Under the pieces are notes generated by a model. It searched no databases, was not told where the DNA came from, and was given only the letters and a program-made list of their open reading frames with translations. A stretch of 64,000 nucleotides of DNA from Acinetobacter baretiae (GTDB taxonomy: Bacteria > Pseudomonadota > Gammaproteobacteria > Pseudomonadales > Moraxellaceae), in contig NZ_VTDM01000005.1 of the NCBI RefSeq assembly GCF_015627105.1, positions 53,437-117,436 on the forward strand, given 5' to 3'. This document shows positions 50,581-60,359 of the stretch, one piece after another (the stretch's first letter is position 1; each line of letters opens with the position of its first letter). The translations under genes were made by a program, and so were the position numbers.

Positions 50581-51414
50581 TTATCCGTTTAGATATTGTG
50601 CAATGGTTACACGATCATGACCTGCATAATCTTTTATAGTTCGAATGTGACTAAATTTTGCACGTTCAAAGAGTACGTGTACTGCATGTTTTTGATCAAA
50701 TCCATGCTCTAGCACTAACCATCCTGCAGGATTTAGATGCTTGGTTGCACCTTGTATAATTTGCATGAGATCTGCTAATCCATTTTCTGCACTCGCTAAT
50801 GCCCTTAATGGTTCGGTGGTTAAATTTTGAAGATGTAGATCATCAGGTGCAATATATGGTGGGTTTGAAACAATTAAATCAAAAACACGACCAACTAGAT
50901 TTTGATACCAATGGCTTTTTAAAAATGCAACTCGTGTTAAATCATGTTTTTGAGCATTGTATTTTGCCACATCTAAAGTGGGTTCATAAATATCTGTGGC
51001 ACACACTGTCCAATGTGGCCTCTCACTTGCCAATGCTAAAGCAATAGCACCCGTTCCTGTGCCTAAATCCAACATGCAAGTATGGCGAGGAAGATCTAAA
51101 GTTAACGCCGTTTCAACCAAAATTTCTGTATCGGGTCTAGGCACTAAAGTATCTTTAGTTACTTTTAAATCTAGTGTCCAAAATGGTTGAGACCCTAAAA
51201 TATATGCCAAAGGTTCTTGGTTCTTCAAACGTTCAATGCCAGCGACATACTCTTGGTACTGCAAATCAGTCAATGGTTGAGATAAAATCAATTTCAAAGA
51301 CAGACTATCTATATTTAAAATATGTGCAAGTAACCACACCGCCTCTTGACGTTCATAGCTGTCTACATCGCCATACACATTTAACGCCTCAAACACTTGC
51401 ACCTTAGCCACCAT
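50581..51414 (-). CDS. prmC: Release-factor glutamine methyltransferase
   Basis: Methylates the GGQ glutamine of RF1/RF2. About 277 residues with the SAM motif [14 protein letters not shown] and the catalytic NPPY ([11 protein letters not shown]) that recognises glutamine. It overlaps the 3' end of prfA by 11 bp, so enzyme and substrate are coupled. I start at ATG 51414; no strong ribosome site is visible, and a GTG a few codons later is possible. Confidence 0.96.
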   Translation of the reverse strand: MVAKVQVFEALNVYGDVDSYERQEAVWLLAHILNIDSLSLKLILSQPLTDLQYQEYVAGIERLKNQEPLAYILGSQPFWTLDLKVTKDTLVPRPDTEILVETALTLDLPRHTCMLDLGTGTGAIALALASERPHWTVCATDIYEPTLDVAKYNAQKHDLTRVAFLKSHWYQNLVGRVFDLIVSNPPYIAPDDLHLQNLTTEPLRALASAENGLADLMQIIQGATKHLNPAGWLVLEHGFDQKHAVHVLFERAKFSHIRTIKDYAGHDRVTIAQYLNG

Positions 51415-52492
51415 TTTGTTGTGCAATCATTGCTAACTGATCTGCTTGATACTCACGATGTAAGCTATCGAGCAACTCCGTTAAATCACCTTCAACAATA
51501 GCATCTAACTTATACAGCGTTAAATTGATACGGTGGTCTGTCATACGCCCTTGTGGATAGTTATAAGTACGAATACGCTCAGAACGATCTCCTGAACCGA
51601 CTAAATCACGGCGCATTTCTGAAGTTGCATTTTCTTGCTCTTGACGTTTAGCATTTTCCAAACGTGATGCAAGTAAAGCCAATGCTTTTGCTTTATTTTT
51701 ATGTTGTGAACGTTCTTCTTGACATTCAACCACAACACCCGATGGAATATGAGTAATACGTACCGCAGAATCTGTTTTGTTAATGTGCTGACCACCTGCA
51801 CCAGATGCTCTATATGTATCTATACGTAAATCAGAAGGATTAATGTCTACTGTTGTATCTACATCTACTTCAGGTAAAATCGCTACAGTACATGCAGACG
51901 TATGCACACGCCCCTGAGATTCCGTAGCAGGTACACGCTGTACACGATGAGCACCGCTTTCAAACTTTAAGCGACCGTATACACCTTCACCATTAATACG
52001 GCAAATAATCTCTTTGTACCCCCCATGCTCACCTTCATTTTCAGATAAGATTTCAATACGCCAACCTTGTGATTCAGCAAACTTACTATACATGCGAAAT
52101 AAGTCGCCAGAAAATATAGCAGCTTCATCTCCACCTGTACCAGCACGCACCTCCAAATATGCCGCATTGGCATCATTGGGATCTTTTGGAATCATTAAAA
52201 TATTTAGCTGATCTTCAAGCGTTTTAAGTAAGTTTTGATTTTCACGAATCTCTTCTTGCGCCATATCTTTAAAATCAGGGTCAGCTAACATGTCTTCTGC
52301 AGTGACAATATCTTCTTCTGCTTGACGATATTTTTGCCAAAATTCAGTCAGTTCAGCTAAATCATTATGTTCACGTGACAATGTGCGAAAACGCTTATTA
52401 TCTGAAATCACCTCTATATCTGCTAGCAGTGCTGTCAGTTCTTCATGGCGATCTGCCAATTGCTCTAAACGTAAACGTAACGACTCTTTCAT
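51404..52492 (-). CDS. prfA: Peptide chain release factor 1
   Basis: Recognises UAA and UAG. 362 residues with the stop-codon reader PAT at 188-190 (RVPATESQ) and the hydrolysis motif GGQ at 233-235, whose Gln is the PrmC target. Full length and normal. First gene of the prfA-prmC pair, which ends at the hairpin near 50402. Confidence 0.98.
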   Translation of the reverse strand: MKESLRLRLEQLADRHEELTALLADIEVISDNKRFRTLSREHNDLAELTEFWQKYRQAEEDIVTAEDMLADPDFKDMAQEEIRENQNLLKTLEDQLNILMIPKDPNDANAAYLEVRAGTGGDEAAIFSGDLFRMYSKFAESQGWRIEILSENEGEHGGYKEIICRINGEGVYGRLKFESGAHRVQRVPATESQGRVHTSACTVAILPEVDVDTTVDINPSDLRIDTYRASGAGGQHINKTDSAVRITHIPSGVVVECQEERSQHKNKAKALALLASRLENAKRQEQENATSEMRRDLVGSGDRSERIRTYNYPQGRMTDHRINLTLYKLDAIVEGDLTELLDSLHREYQADQLAMIAQQNGG

Positions 52493-52657
52493 TTTTCACT
52501 ATTCTCAAATAAAGATACCCAGATAACATATGATTATGTCAGTAGGTGAAATACAATTGCGCCATAGTCTAACCATGATTACAAGAAAATCCTAGAGTTA
52601 TCAAAACAACCACAACCATTTTTTTCCTAGCGCCGTTCAACACAGATCATTAAAGTA

Positions 52658-52690
52658 AAAAACCGAGCTAACACAGTTAACTCGGTTTTT
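52658..52690 (-). terminator. glyA terminator
   Basis: Perfect outer arms AAAAACCGAG/CTCGGTTTTT with an inner loop, 44 bp after the glyA stop, followed by T-rich sequence on the minus strand. Confidence 0.92.
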
Positions 52691-52733
52691 GTGATCCATA
52701 GATGGCCATTAAAATGACATCATGGCATATCAG

Positions 52734-53984
52734 TTATGCATATACAGGAAACTTAGCACAAACTTTAGCCACTTTATCTTTAACTTCTGCAATCACGGCA
52801 TCATCGCCTTTACTATCTAAAATATCAGCAATCCAATGCGCCAAATCAGATACTTCTGCTCCGCCAAAGCCACGTGTAGTCACAGCAGGTGTACCAATAC
52901 GGATACCAGAAGTTACAAATGGTGAACGTGGATCATTCGGTACAGAGTTTTTATTCACTGTGATATGGGCATGACCTAGCCAAGCATCTGCTTCTTTACC
53001 TGTGATATCTTGTTTAATCAACGACAATAAAAACAAATGGTTGTCTGTACCACCAGAAACAATATCGTAACCACGTGCTACAAGCACATTCGACATTGCT
53101 TGTGCATTTTTAACCACTTGTTGTTGATATTCTTTAAATTCAGGTGTCATTGCTTCTTTAAAGCAAATTGCTTTACCTGCAATTGCATGCATTAATGGGC
53201 CACCTTGGTTACCCGGAAATACAGCAGATTGTAGTTTTTTCTCTATTTCTTCGTTTGCTTTTGCTAAAATTAGCCCTGAACGTGGACCACGTAATGTTTT
53301 ATGAGTAGTAGTTGCGGTTACATCTGCAATTTGTACAGGGTTTGGATAAATACCAGCTGCAACTAATCCTGCAACATGCGCCATGTCTACAAACAAGTAA
53401 GCACCGACTTGGTCAGCAATATCACGGAAACGTTGCCAATCAACAACACGGCTATATGCAGAAAAACCTGCAACAATCATGCGTGGTTTGTGTTCTATTG
53501 CTAAACGCTCAACTTCTTCGTAATCAATTTCACCTGTTTCTGGGTTTAAACCATATTGCACAGCATGATACGTTTTACCTGAAAAGTTCACTTTAGAACC
53601 GTGTGTTAAATGTCCGCCGTGTGCAAGGCTCATACCAAGTACGGTGTCACCTGCACTTAATAAAGCCAAGTAAACAGCTGCATTTGCTTGAGAACCTGCA
53701 TGGGGTTGTACATTTGCATAGTCAGCACCAAATAATGCTTTTGCACGATCAATCGCCAATTGTTCGACCACATCAACATTTTCACAGCCACCATAGTAAC
53801 GTTTACCAGGATAGCCTTCTGCATATTTATTAGTTAACTTACTACCTTGTGCTTCCATAACAGCAGGAGAACAATAGTTTTCAGATGCAATTAACTCAAT
53901 ATGCGCTTCTTGACGTGCGTCTTCAGCAGTGATTTGTTGTGCTAGTTCTGGATCAAACTCAGAGATAGAAATGTTGGCAAACAT
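52734..53984 (-). CDS. glyA: Serine hydroxymethyltransferase
   Basis: PLP enzyme that converts serine and tetrahydrofolate to glycine and methylene-THF. The 416-residue protein is complete; the PLP lysine is in [13 protein letters not shown] around residue 228, preceded by the usual VDMAHVAGL. Monocistronic with its own terminator. The 230 bp upstream show no glycine-riboswitch pattern that I could recognise. Confidence 0.98.
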   Translation of the reverse strand: MFANISISEFDPELAQQITAEDARQEAHIELIASENYCSPAVMEAQGSKLTNKYAEGYPGKRYYGGCENVDVVEQLAIDRAKALFGADYANVQPHAGSQANAAVYLALLSAGDTVLGMSLAHGGHLTHGSKVNFSGKTYHAVQYGLNPETGEIDYEEVERLAIEHKPRMIVAGFSAYSRVVDWQRFRDIADQVGAYLFVDMAHVAGLVAAGIYPNPVQIADVTATTTHKTLRGPRSGLILAKANEEIEKKLQSAVFPGNQGGPLMHAIAGKAICFKEAMTPEFKEYQQQVVKNAQAMSNVLVARGYDIVSGGTDNHLFLLSLIKQDITGKEADAWLGHAHITVNKNSVPNDPRSPFVTSGIRIGTPAVTTRGFGGAEVSDLAHWIADILDSKGDDAVIAEVKDKVAKVCAKFPVYA

Positions 53985-54216
53985 TTTCGAGGTCCTATTT
54001 ATTAGGGGCTATTCAGCCGTGCTAAAACTAGTCATTATTGTAACATGAACTGAATTCTTTTTCGGCATGAACTTTCGCCAAAACCCTACAAAATATTTCA
54101 TGTGCAAATATACAACACATCAAAACAATCTTCATCAATAACAAGATAATATCTAGATTGTGACAACATATACAAAATGCTACAGTAGCCTTTTCATCTG
54201 AGATCACTTCACGCTC

Positions 54217-54906
54217 ATGCAAAGTATTATTTTAGATACAGAAACGCATACGCTCAATGGGTTGCCCATCGAAATTGCATATGCACCGATTTGCTTAGAG
54301 CAAGGTCAATTAACCCTAACGAAAGAAAAGATTTTCGATCAACTCTATTCTATAGATCAACCCATCTCTTTTGCATCTATGGCTGTACATCATATTTTAG
54401 AGTCTGATTTAGTCAATCAACCGCACTATACAACCTTTAATCTTCCCCATTCCGTTGAATATATCATTGGTCACAATATTGATTATGATATACAAGCCAT
54501 TTCTCGCTGTGGTGTAGACACTTCAAAACTTAAACCAATTTGCACACTTGCATTAGCAAGATCTGTATGGCCAGATGCAGAAGCCCATAATATTTCTGCG
54601 TTGATTTATCAAATTAGTCAAGGCAGTTTAAGAGCCAGAGAGTTACTAAAAGGAGCGCACCGTGCAGATGCCGATATTATTTTAACAGCGAACATTTTGA
54701 TGCATATTATTGCGCTTACTGGTGTAAAAAACATACATGATTTATATTTGGCATCTGAAGATGCACGTATTCCAAAAAAATTAAGTTTTGGAAAACATAA
54801 AGGAACGCCTATTCAAGAACTCCCCAAAGATTATGTACAATGGTTACTTAAGCAAAATGAATTAGATCCTTACTTAAAACAGGCTTTGGAGAAAACAATG
54901 CTATAA
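54217..54906 (+). CDS. ExoX-like 3'-5' exonuclease with C-terminal DUF3820-type region
   Basis: A 229-residue DEDDh-type nuclease: ExoI motif D7-T-E9 (ILDTET), ExoII HNIDYD and ExoIII HRADAD. Residues 190-225 (FGKHKGTPIQELPKDYVQWLL) resemble the small DUF3820 region that follows this nuclease domain in ExoX-like proteins. ExoX acts in mismatch repair and DNA end processing in E. coli. Divergent from glyA; no neighbours with a clear repair function. Confidence 0.88.
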   Translation: MQSIILDTETHTLNGLPIEIAYAPICLEQGQLTLTKEKIFDQLYSIDQPISFASMAVHHILESDLVNQPHYTTFNLPHSVEYIIGHNIDYDIQAISRCGVDTSKLKPICTLALARSVWPDAEAHNISALIYQISQGSLRARELLKGAHRADADIILTANILMHIIALTGVKNIHDLYLASEDARIPKKLSFGKHKGTPIQELPKDYVQWLLKQNELDPYLKQALEKTML

Positions 54907-55108
54907 AAGGTGCGTCTAGTAGAAAATATGCCCTAAAATTACAACAAAACATATTTTCTTAGCAAAACGCATACAATATAAGTATCGCACACAACTAAAT
55001 TGTACAAATAAAAAACAGACAAATCGGGCTGAGCTTGTTATCATCTAATACATAAATCATGTGAAGACTCCTAAAAGGTTTTTCCAATATCTAAAAGGTT
55101 TTTTAAAT

Positions 55109-56347
55109 ATGAAATTAAGTTCGATTGTCTTATCAGCTTTGCCATTGTTAACTTGCATGACTGCTGTACATGCAAATAACTTTAATGACAGCAATGAAAA
55201 TAGATCAGTAAATGGGCAGCAACAAAACAACGCACGTCAGCAAAATTCTGCAAGCAATGTAAATAGTTCAAACAGAGCAAATCAAAACACAAACTCGACA
55301 AACAGAGACAATGTGTCTAGATCATCTGACATGAATAATAGCAGCAGAAATACTGACAGTAACGATGTAAGAAGAACTGCTCAAAATCAAGGCCAGAACA
55401 CGCGTAACAATAGCCAAGATATTTCTATTAGCAGAAATCAAAATTCGCCTCAAGCGAAAGAGATTGCGCTACCTGCTCAATTATCAAATAACTCAAATCA
55501 AAATTCACGTGGTAACGTAAACCAAGAAGGTTCACGTACGAACATGAATCAACAAGAAATATCTCGCGGTAACACCAACCAAGAGAGCTCACGCAACAGC
55601 ATGAGTCAAGACAATTCACGTGGTAACGTAAACCAAGAGAGTTCACGTACGAACATGAATCAACAAGAAGTATCTCGCGGTAACACCAACCAAGAGAGCT
55701 CACGCAACAGCATGAATCAACAAGAGATGTCTCGCGGTAATATCAACCAAGACAACTCGCGTACAAGTAGCGTTAGCCAAGAAAGTTCACGTAATAGTCA
55801 ACAAAACTCACGTAGCAACATGAGCCAAGACAATTCTCGTGGAACAAATCAAACATCTCAACAAACAAATAGAGATGTACAAGCACCAGCATCATCTACA
55901 GCGGCACGGTCGAACAATAACTCAGGTTCAACCAACAACAATACAACGCTTGATCAGTTAAGACAGTCTGCAAATAGAGGCGATACTACTGCGCAAACCA
56001 ACTTAGGTTTACTTTATATTGCAGGGCAAGATGTTCCTAGAGATTACGATGTAGCGACACAATGGTTTAGAAAAGCGGCTCAACAAGGTAACAGTACTGC
56101 ACAAACTAACTTAGGCCTTGCTTATAAAGCAGGTCAGGGTGTACCAAAAAACCAAAATCTAGCAATAGATTGGTTTAAAAAAGCAGCTGAGCAAGGCAAT
56201 GCAATTGCTCAGTATAACTTAGGTGTAATGTTGTTAGACGGTATTGGTGCTAGCCAAAATCGTAGTCAAGGCATTAAATGGCTACGCCAAGCTGCCGATC
56301 AAGGCCATGCTCGTGCAAAAAGTGCGCTTGAAGGCTTAACTTACTAA
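55109..56347 (+). CDS. Secreted Sel1-repeat protein with an Asn/Ser/Gln-rich repeat region
   Basis: About 412 residues. A signal peptide ends near AVHA at residue 23. Residues about 25-280 are low-complexity Asn/Ser/Gln/Arg, including a 37-residue period encoded by near-identical 111-bp DNA units at 55508-55618 and 55619-55729. Residues about 285-410 are three to four Sel1 repeats (AQTNLGLLYIAG, AQTNLGLAYKAG, AQYNLGVMLLDG). No lipobox is seen, so the protein should be periplasmic or secreted. The ATG at 55109 has AAAAGG at 9 nt; an upstream GTG at 55061 lacks support. Function unknown. Confidence 0.88.
   Translation: MKLSSIVLSALPLLTCMTAVHANNFNDSNENRSVNGQQQNNARQQNSASNVNSSNRANQNTNSTNRDNVSRSSDMNNSSRNTDSNDVRRTAQNQGQNTRNNSQDISISRNQNSPQAKEIALPAQLSNNSNQNSRGNVNQEGSRTNMNQQEISRGNTNQESSRNSMSQDNSRGNVNQESSRTNMNQQEVSRGNTNQESSRNSMNQQEMSRGNINQDNSRTSSVSQESSRNSQQNSRSNMSQDNSRGTNQTSQQTNRDVQAPASSTAARSNNNSGSTNNNTTLDQLRQSANRGDTTAQTNLGLLYIAGQDVPRDYDVATQWFRKAAQQGNSTAQTNLGLAYKAGQGVPKNQNLAIDWFKKAAEQGNAIAQYNLGVMLLDGIGASQNRSQGIKWLRQAADQGHARAKSALEGLTY
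55508..55729 (+). repeat. Two 111-bp coding repeats
   Basis: The segment starting CGTGGTAACGTAAACC at 55508 recurs at 55619 with few differences, giving a 37-codon period; a partial third copy follows. The unit stays in frame. Confidence 0.85.
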
Positions 56348-56362
56348 TTTATTCCTCGACAG

Positions 56363-56404
56363 CTGAGTCTATATAAAGAGTTTCACCTCTTTGCATAGAC
56401 TCAG
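56363..56404 (+). terminator. Long stem-loop after the Sel1 repeat gene
   Basis: CTGAGTCTAT/ATAGACTCAG outer arms with an inner AAGAG/CTCTT pairing, 15 bp beyond the stop. No T-run, so it may be a stabilising or factor-dependent site. Confidence 0.55.
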
Positions 56405-56463
56405 TGCGTATCATAATGATACTTAATATTTCTCATACCCCTCACTTACAATCAATTCATGTG

Positions 56464-56622
56464 ATGAAAAAACAGCACTTACCTGAAAAAATTTGTATTT
56501 TTTGTGACCGTCCGTTTAGTTGGCGTAAAAAATGGGCAAGATGTTGGGATGAAATCAAATACTGCTCTGAACGCTGCAAACGAGAAGGTAAAAAGCATCA
56601 ATCACTCGATGATGAGCAATAA
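56464..56622 (+). CDS. DUF2256-family zinc-ribbon small protein
   Basis: A 52-residue protein MKKQHLPEKICIFCDRPFSW... with two CxxC-type pairs (CIFC and CSERC) and a basic tail. It matches the DUF2256 family, often found near DNA-photolyase-like genes elsewhere; no such gene is present here. The ATG at 56464 is chosen because the family begins there; the upstream in-frame extension is not family-like. Confidence 0.85.
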   Translation: MKKQHLPEKICIFCDRPFSWRKKWARCWDEIKYCSERCKREGKKHQSLDDEQ

Positions 56623-56708
56623 TTTTTTTGGTCAAATCCTGTCCATAAGGTGCAATTTATAATATCAATGCTTTACCTTATGCATTTTTTTGTTATGATG
56701 TGCGCCAT

Positions 56709-56784
56709 GCGCCTATAGCTTAACTGGATAGAGTACAGGTTTCCGAAGCCTGTGGAGTGGGTTCGAGTCCCGCTAGGCGTACCA
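56709..56784 (+). tRNA. tRNA-Arg (anticodon CCG)
   Basis: A complete cloverleaf: acceptor GCGCCTA/TAGGCGT, D arm, anticodon stem CAGGT/GCCTG with loop TTCCGAA giving anticodon CCG (reads CGG), a short variable loop, T arm with GGTTCGAGTCCC and an encoded CCA end. The first acceptor pair is G-T. Single tRNA, between the DUF2256 gene and the ABC operon. Confidence 0.97.
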
Positions 56785-56981
56785 ATTAACCTCTGAATTA
56801 ATCCATTCAAATAAAAACATACCTACTCATATTTTGTATTTTAATCTATTTCTATCATACAATGCGCGAAATGTCAGATTTCGATGGTCATATTGCCCTA
56901 GTGGTTTAATATTTCCTACAACGTGAGTTTATTTTATATAATACCCACACCATCACCTATTCCTTTAGCTGTGAGATATTT

Positions 56982-57917
56982 ATGACTTCTGCCTTGGTAC
57001 TTCAAGAACTCTCAAAAACATATAAAAATGGGTTCCAAGCACTTAAAAATATCAACCTCACCGTGCCAGAAGGTGAGTTTTATGCACTCTTAGGGCCAAA
57101 CGGAGCTGGAAAATCTACAACCATTGGCATTATCAGTTCATTGACCAAAAAAACAGCAGGACAAGTGCATATTTTCGGTCATAATTTAGAAACTCATCCA
57201 TCTAATGCCAAACAATGTTTAGGTGTCGTACCACAAGAGTTTAACTTTGGTCATTTTGAAAAAACCTTTGATATTTTGGTTACTCAAGCAGGTTACTATG
57301 GTATTCCTAAAAAAATTGCCGAACAACGTGCAGAACATTATCTAGAAAAATTGGGATTATGGTCTAAAAAAGATGTACAAGCACGCATGCTTTCTGGGGG
57401 AATGAAACGACGCCTCATGATTGCCCGTGCCATGATGCATAACCCTAAACTGCTCATTTTAGATGAACCTACAGCCGGTGTAGACATTGAACTACGGCGT
57501 TCAATGTGGGGCTTTTTACAAGAAATGAATGAACAAGGTACAGCTATTATTTTAACGACACACTATTTAGAAGAAGCTGAAATGCTGTGTCGTCGTATTG
57601 CAATCATTGATCATGGTGTGATTAAAGAAGATACCGCCATGAAAGACTTTTTAGGACAACTCAATGAAGAGTCTTTCATTTTCGATTTAGAACAAGCCAT
57701 TGAACCATTAAATGTTCAATTGATTGGTATTGAGTTTAATTTAATTGATCCAATGACACTTGAAGTCACCATGAACAAAGCACATTCACTCAATGAAATT
57801 TTTCAACTTTTTAATACTCTCGATATTAAAGTGCGTAGCATGCGTAATAAAACCAATCGTCTAGAAGAAATTTTTGTCAAAATGGTAGAGAAAAATCTAC
57901 AAGAGGCAACATCATGA
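56982..57917 (+). CDS. ABC-2-type exporter ATPase (YadG-like)
   Basis: A 311-residue ATPase with Walker A GPNGAGKST, signature LSGGMKRRL, Walker B LLILDEPTAGVD and the switch His in ILTTHYLEE. Its C-terminal 70 residues are those of the DrrA/YadG group. The 3' end overlaps the permease gene by 4 bp (ATGA). Substrate unknown. Confidence 0.93.
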   Translation: MTSALVLQELSKTYKNGFQALKNINLTVPEGEFYALLGPNGAGKSTTIGIISSLTKKTAGQVHIFGHNLETHPSNAKQCLGVVPQEFNFGHFEKTFDILVTQAGYYGIPKKIAEQRAEHYLEKLGLWSKKDVQARMLSGGMKRRLMIARAMMHNPKLLILDEPTAGVDIELRRSMWGFLQEMNEQGTAIILTTHYLEEAEMLCRRIAIIDHGVIKEDTAMKDFLGQLNEESFIFDLEQAIEPLNVQLIGIEFNLIDPMTLEVTMNKAHSLNEIFQLFNTLDIKVRSMRNKTNRLEEIFVKMVEKNLQEATS

Positions 57918-58687
57918 ATTTATCACAACTACGTGTTGCTCTGTGGACACTCATCTACAAAGAAGTCAGACGCTTTATGCGAATTTGGCCACAAACACTA
58001 CTCCCACCTGCCATTACCATGAGCTTATATTTTGTCATTTTTGGCAACCTTGTTGGCTCACGGATCGGTGAAATGGCAGGCTTTAGCTACATGCAGTTTA
58101 TCGTACCTGGTTTAATTATGATGTCTGTTATTACTAACAGTTACTCTAATGTCTGCTCTAGCTTTTTTAGTGCGAAGTTTCAACACAGTATCGAAGAATT
58201 AATTACTAGCCCAACACCTATGTATCTTGTACTTTGGGGGTATGTGATTGGTGGTATTTGTCGTGGCGTATGCGTTGGTTTTATCGTCACACTTGTGAGC
58301 CTTTTTTTCACACATCTAGGTATTTATAACTTTTTTGTGACTATTTATACTGTTGTCGTGACAAGTTTATTATTTTCTCTTGCTGGCTTTATTAATGCAT
58401 TTTATGCAAAATCTTTCGATGATATTTCCATCGTACCAACATTTATATTAACTCCCCTGACCTATTTAGGCGGTGTATTTTATTCTATGAGCAGTTTAAG
58501 TGCCTTTTGGCAAAACTTATCACTGATCAATCCAATTGTATATATGGTCAATGCCTTTCGCTACGGTATTTTAGGACACAGTGATGTTAATGTCATTGTA
58601 TCATTAGTTATAATGACGATCTTCTGTGCTGTATTTTATGCCATTGCTTACTATTTATTATCTAGAGGTTCAGGAATACGTGAATGA
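57914..58687 (+). CDS. ABC-2-type exporter membrane subunit (YadH-like)
   Basis: A 257-residue six-helix membrane protein of the YadH type. It overlaps the ATPase gene by 4 bp upstream and queF by 4 bp downstream, so all three are translationally coupled. The chain lacks a distinct substrate-binding domain. Together with the ATPase it makes a homodimeric exporter. Confidence 0.93.
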   Translation: MNLSQLRVALWTLIYKEVRRFMRIWPQTLLPPAITMSLYFVIFGNLVGSRIGEMAGFSYMQFIVPGLIMMSVITNSYSNVCSSFFSAKFQHSIEELITSPTPMYLVLWGYVIGGICRGVCVGFIVTLVSLFFTHLGIYNFFVTIYTVVVTSLLFSLAGFINAFYAKSFDDISIVPTFILTPLTYLGGVFYSMSSLSAFWQNLSLINPIVYMVNAFRYGILGHSDVNVIVSLVIMTIFCAVFYAIAYYLLSRGSGIRE

Positions 58688-59502
58688 GTGTTGAAAAATC
58701 ATTACTCGGCAAAGAAACCGACTATCCAACGACATATCAACCAAATATATTGTTTCCAATTTTGCGTGCAACAGCACGCCAAAACTACCAACATGTTCCA
58801 CATATTGAACACGGTGTCGATTGGTGGCATGTTTTTGAATTATCTTGGTTAAACACAAATAACTTCCCACAAGTCGCCATTGGCCGCTTAACCATTCCTG
58901 CCACCTCAACTTACTTAATCGAATCAAAATCACTAAAGCTGTATTTTAACAGTTTAAACTTTACGTCATTTGATTCACAAGATCACTTGATTCAAACTGT
59001 ACAAGATGACCTCTCAAAAGTTGCTCAAGCGCAAATCCACTTAGACCTCATTGATGTCAATGGCTTACACGTAGACCAACCATCTGGGCAATGTATTGAC
59101 CACTTAACCCCCTCTAAACATGCGCTCTCTCCTGATCCATCTTTACTGTCTTTAGCATCAGATGAACAAGAGATTGTTGAAGAACAATTGCATTGTAACT
59201 TACTCAGAAGTAATTGTCCTGTCACGGGTCAACCGGATTGGGGAACTTTATTTATTCGCTATCGTGGTCAAAAAATAAATCACGCATCACTTTTGGCATA
59301 TATCATTTCGTTTAGAGAGCATAATGGTTTTCATGAACAATGTGTTGAACAAATTTTTGCTGAAGTTTGGCAGGTGTTAAAACCTGAGCAACTGATGGTT
59401 TACGCCGCATATACACGACGTGGTGGCCTAGATATTAACCCTTGTAGAAGTTCTCATTGGGCATGGATACCCACAATTCCTCTACGATTGGCGAGACAAT
59501 AA
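58684..59502 (+). CDS. queF: NADPH-dependent 7-cyano-7-deazaguanine reductase
   Basis: Reduces preQ0 to preQ1 in queuosine synthesis. The 272-residue length is that of the long bimodular (E. coli-type) QueF. The nucleophile is C178 in SNCPVTGQPDWG, followed by the expected Asp. ESKSLKLY is the preQ0-binding signature. It starts inside the permease stop (ATGA). A strong hairpin follows. Linkage to an exporter operon is unusual for this enzyme. Confidence 0.95.
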   Translation: MSVEKSLLGKETDYPTTYQPNILFPILRATARQNYQHVPHIEHGVDWWHVFELSWLNTNNFPQVAIGRLTIPATSTYLIESKSLKLYFNSLNFTSFDSQDHLIQTVQDDLSKVAQAQIHLDLIDVNGLHVDQPSGQCIDHLTPSKHALSPDPSLLSLASDEQEIVEEQLHCNLLRSNCPVTGQPDWGTLFIRYRGQKINHASLLAYIISFREHNGFHEQCVEQIFAEVWQVLKPEQLMVYAAYTRRGGLDINPCRSSHWAWIPTIPLRLARQ

Positions 59503-59506
59503 ATTA

Positions 59507-59539
59507 ATCAGGGGTGATGTGTGTAAATTCACCCCTGAT
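59507..59539 (+). terminator. queF operon terminator
   Basis: A perfect 11-bp stem ATCAGGGGTGA/TCACCCCTGAT with an 11-nt loop, 5 bp after the queF stop. The following sequence is A/T-rich. Confidence 0.85.
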
Positions 59540-59607
59540 CATTGTAATTTTCACAATATTATTCTATTTCATCATATAATAAAGAATAATATTAATGAGA
59601 TATTCAC

Positions 59608-60258
59608 ATGGCATACTTTGGATTTTCTCCCTCAAACCAACTTTTAGAAAGAACACAACAATTTATTTCAAAAAGAAATAACGTCGATTTACATCAACTG
59701 AGAAATGACATTGCACTTGCAATCAATCAAGAAATCATTGATACATTGGTTACTCAAGTGATTACTAACTTTCCAGCCAGTGAAAAAAAAGAAACTGCAG
59801 CAAAATTAGCTCATTTCATTCAATCTAGTGTAGCGGTCTTACTTAAACAACTACTTGGAAAATCAGATACAGAAAGCCTAAAACAGTCTATTGCCTTTTC
59901 CAAGCAAAGCTTATTTAAAACCACACAAAACGAAGATAAAATTGGTCACCAACTTCCACAAGACATCGTAATTAATTTAAAACAACATTTTGATGATCTA
60001 AAATTAGGAAAAAGAGTCAATACAGATCTCTTAACAGCAGACTACAAACTTTTTGCAGATGAAGTTATTCGTCATTTTATGCATAAATTTTATCAGACCT
60101 TAAACTTAGGCATGATTAAAAGAAAAACCGCAGATATTGGCTGTATCACTACCACAAAAGCCATTCATGTGGCCATCGACAAAATTATACCTCAACTCAA
60201 CAAAGCCGAGTTAAAAGTACTCGCAGAACAACATGACGCTTTATTTTTCATTGAATAA
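59608..60258 (+). CDS. Unrecognised protein
   Basis: A 216-residue, mostly helical, charged protein with no signal peptide or membrane segment. I do not recognise a family. It occupies the place where mrdA (PBP2) commonly precedes rodA, but it shows no penicillin-binding motif (no SxxK/SxN/KTG), so it is not a remnant of that gene. Start ATG 59608 with GAGATATT upstream. Confidence 0.6.
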   Translation: MAYFGFSPSNQLLERTQQFISKRNNVDLHQLRNDIALAINQEIIDTLVTQVITNFPASEKKETAAKLAHFIQSSVAVLLKQLLGKSDTESLKQSIAFSKQSLFKTTQNEDKIGHQLPQDIVINLKQHFDDLKLGKRVNTDLLTADYKLFADEVIRHFMHKFYQTLNLGMIKRKTADIGCITTTKAIHVAIDKIIPQLNKAELKVLAEQHDALFFIE

Positions 60259-60359
60259 ATAAAGCCCCTATCAGCATCTGTAGTGATACGTTTGCTCACA
60301 CATGATTTCATTTATTGTGATAGCATTTGTCTTGCAAATTATTGTAGATTGTAATTTTT

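Noticed and set aside
53985..54216. Glycine riboswitch before glyA
   Set aside because: No tandem aptamer-like pattern could be seen in the 230-bp region.
59608..60258. Remnant of mrdA (PBP2) before rodA
   Set aside because: No penicillin-binding motifs and an intact frame with different composition.
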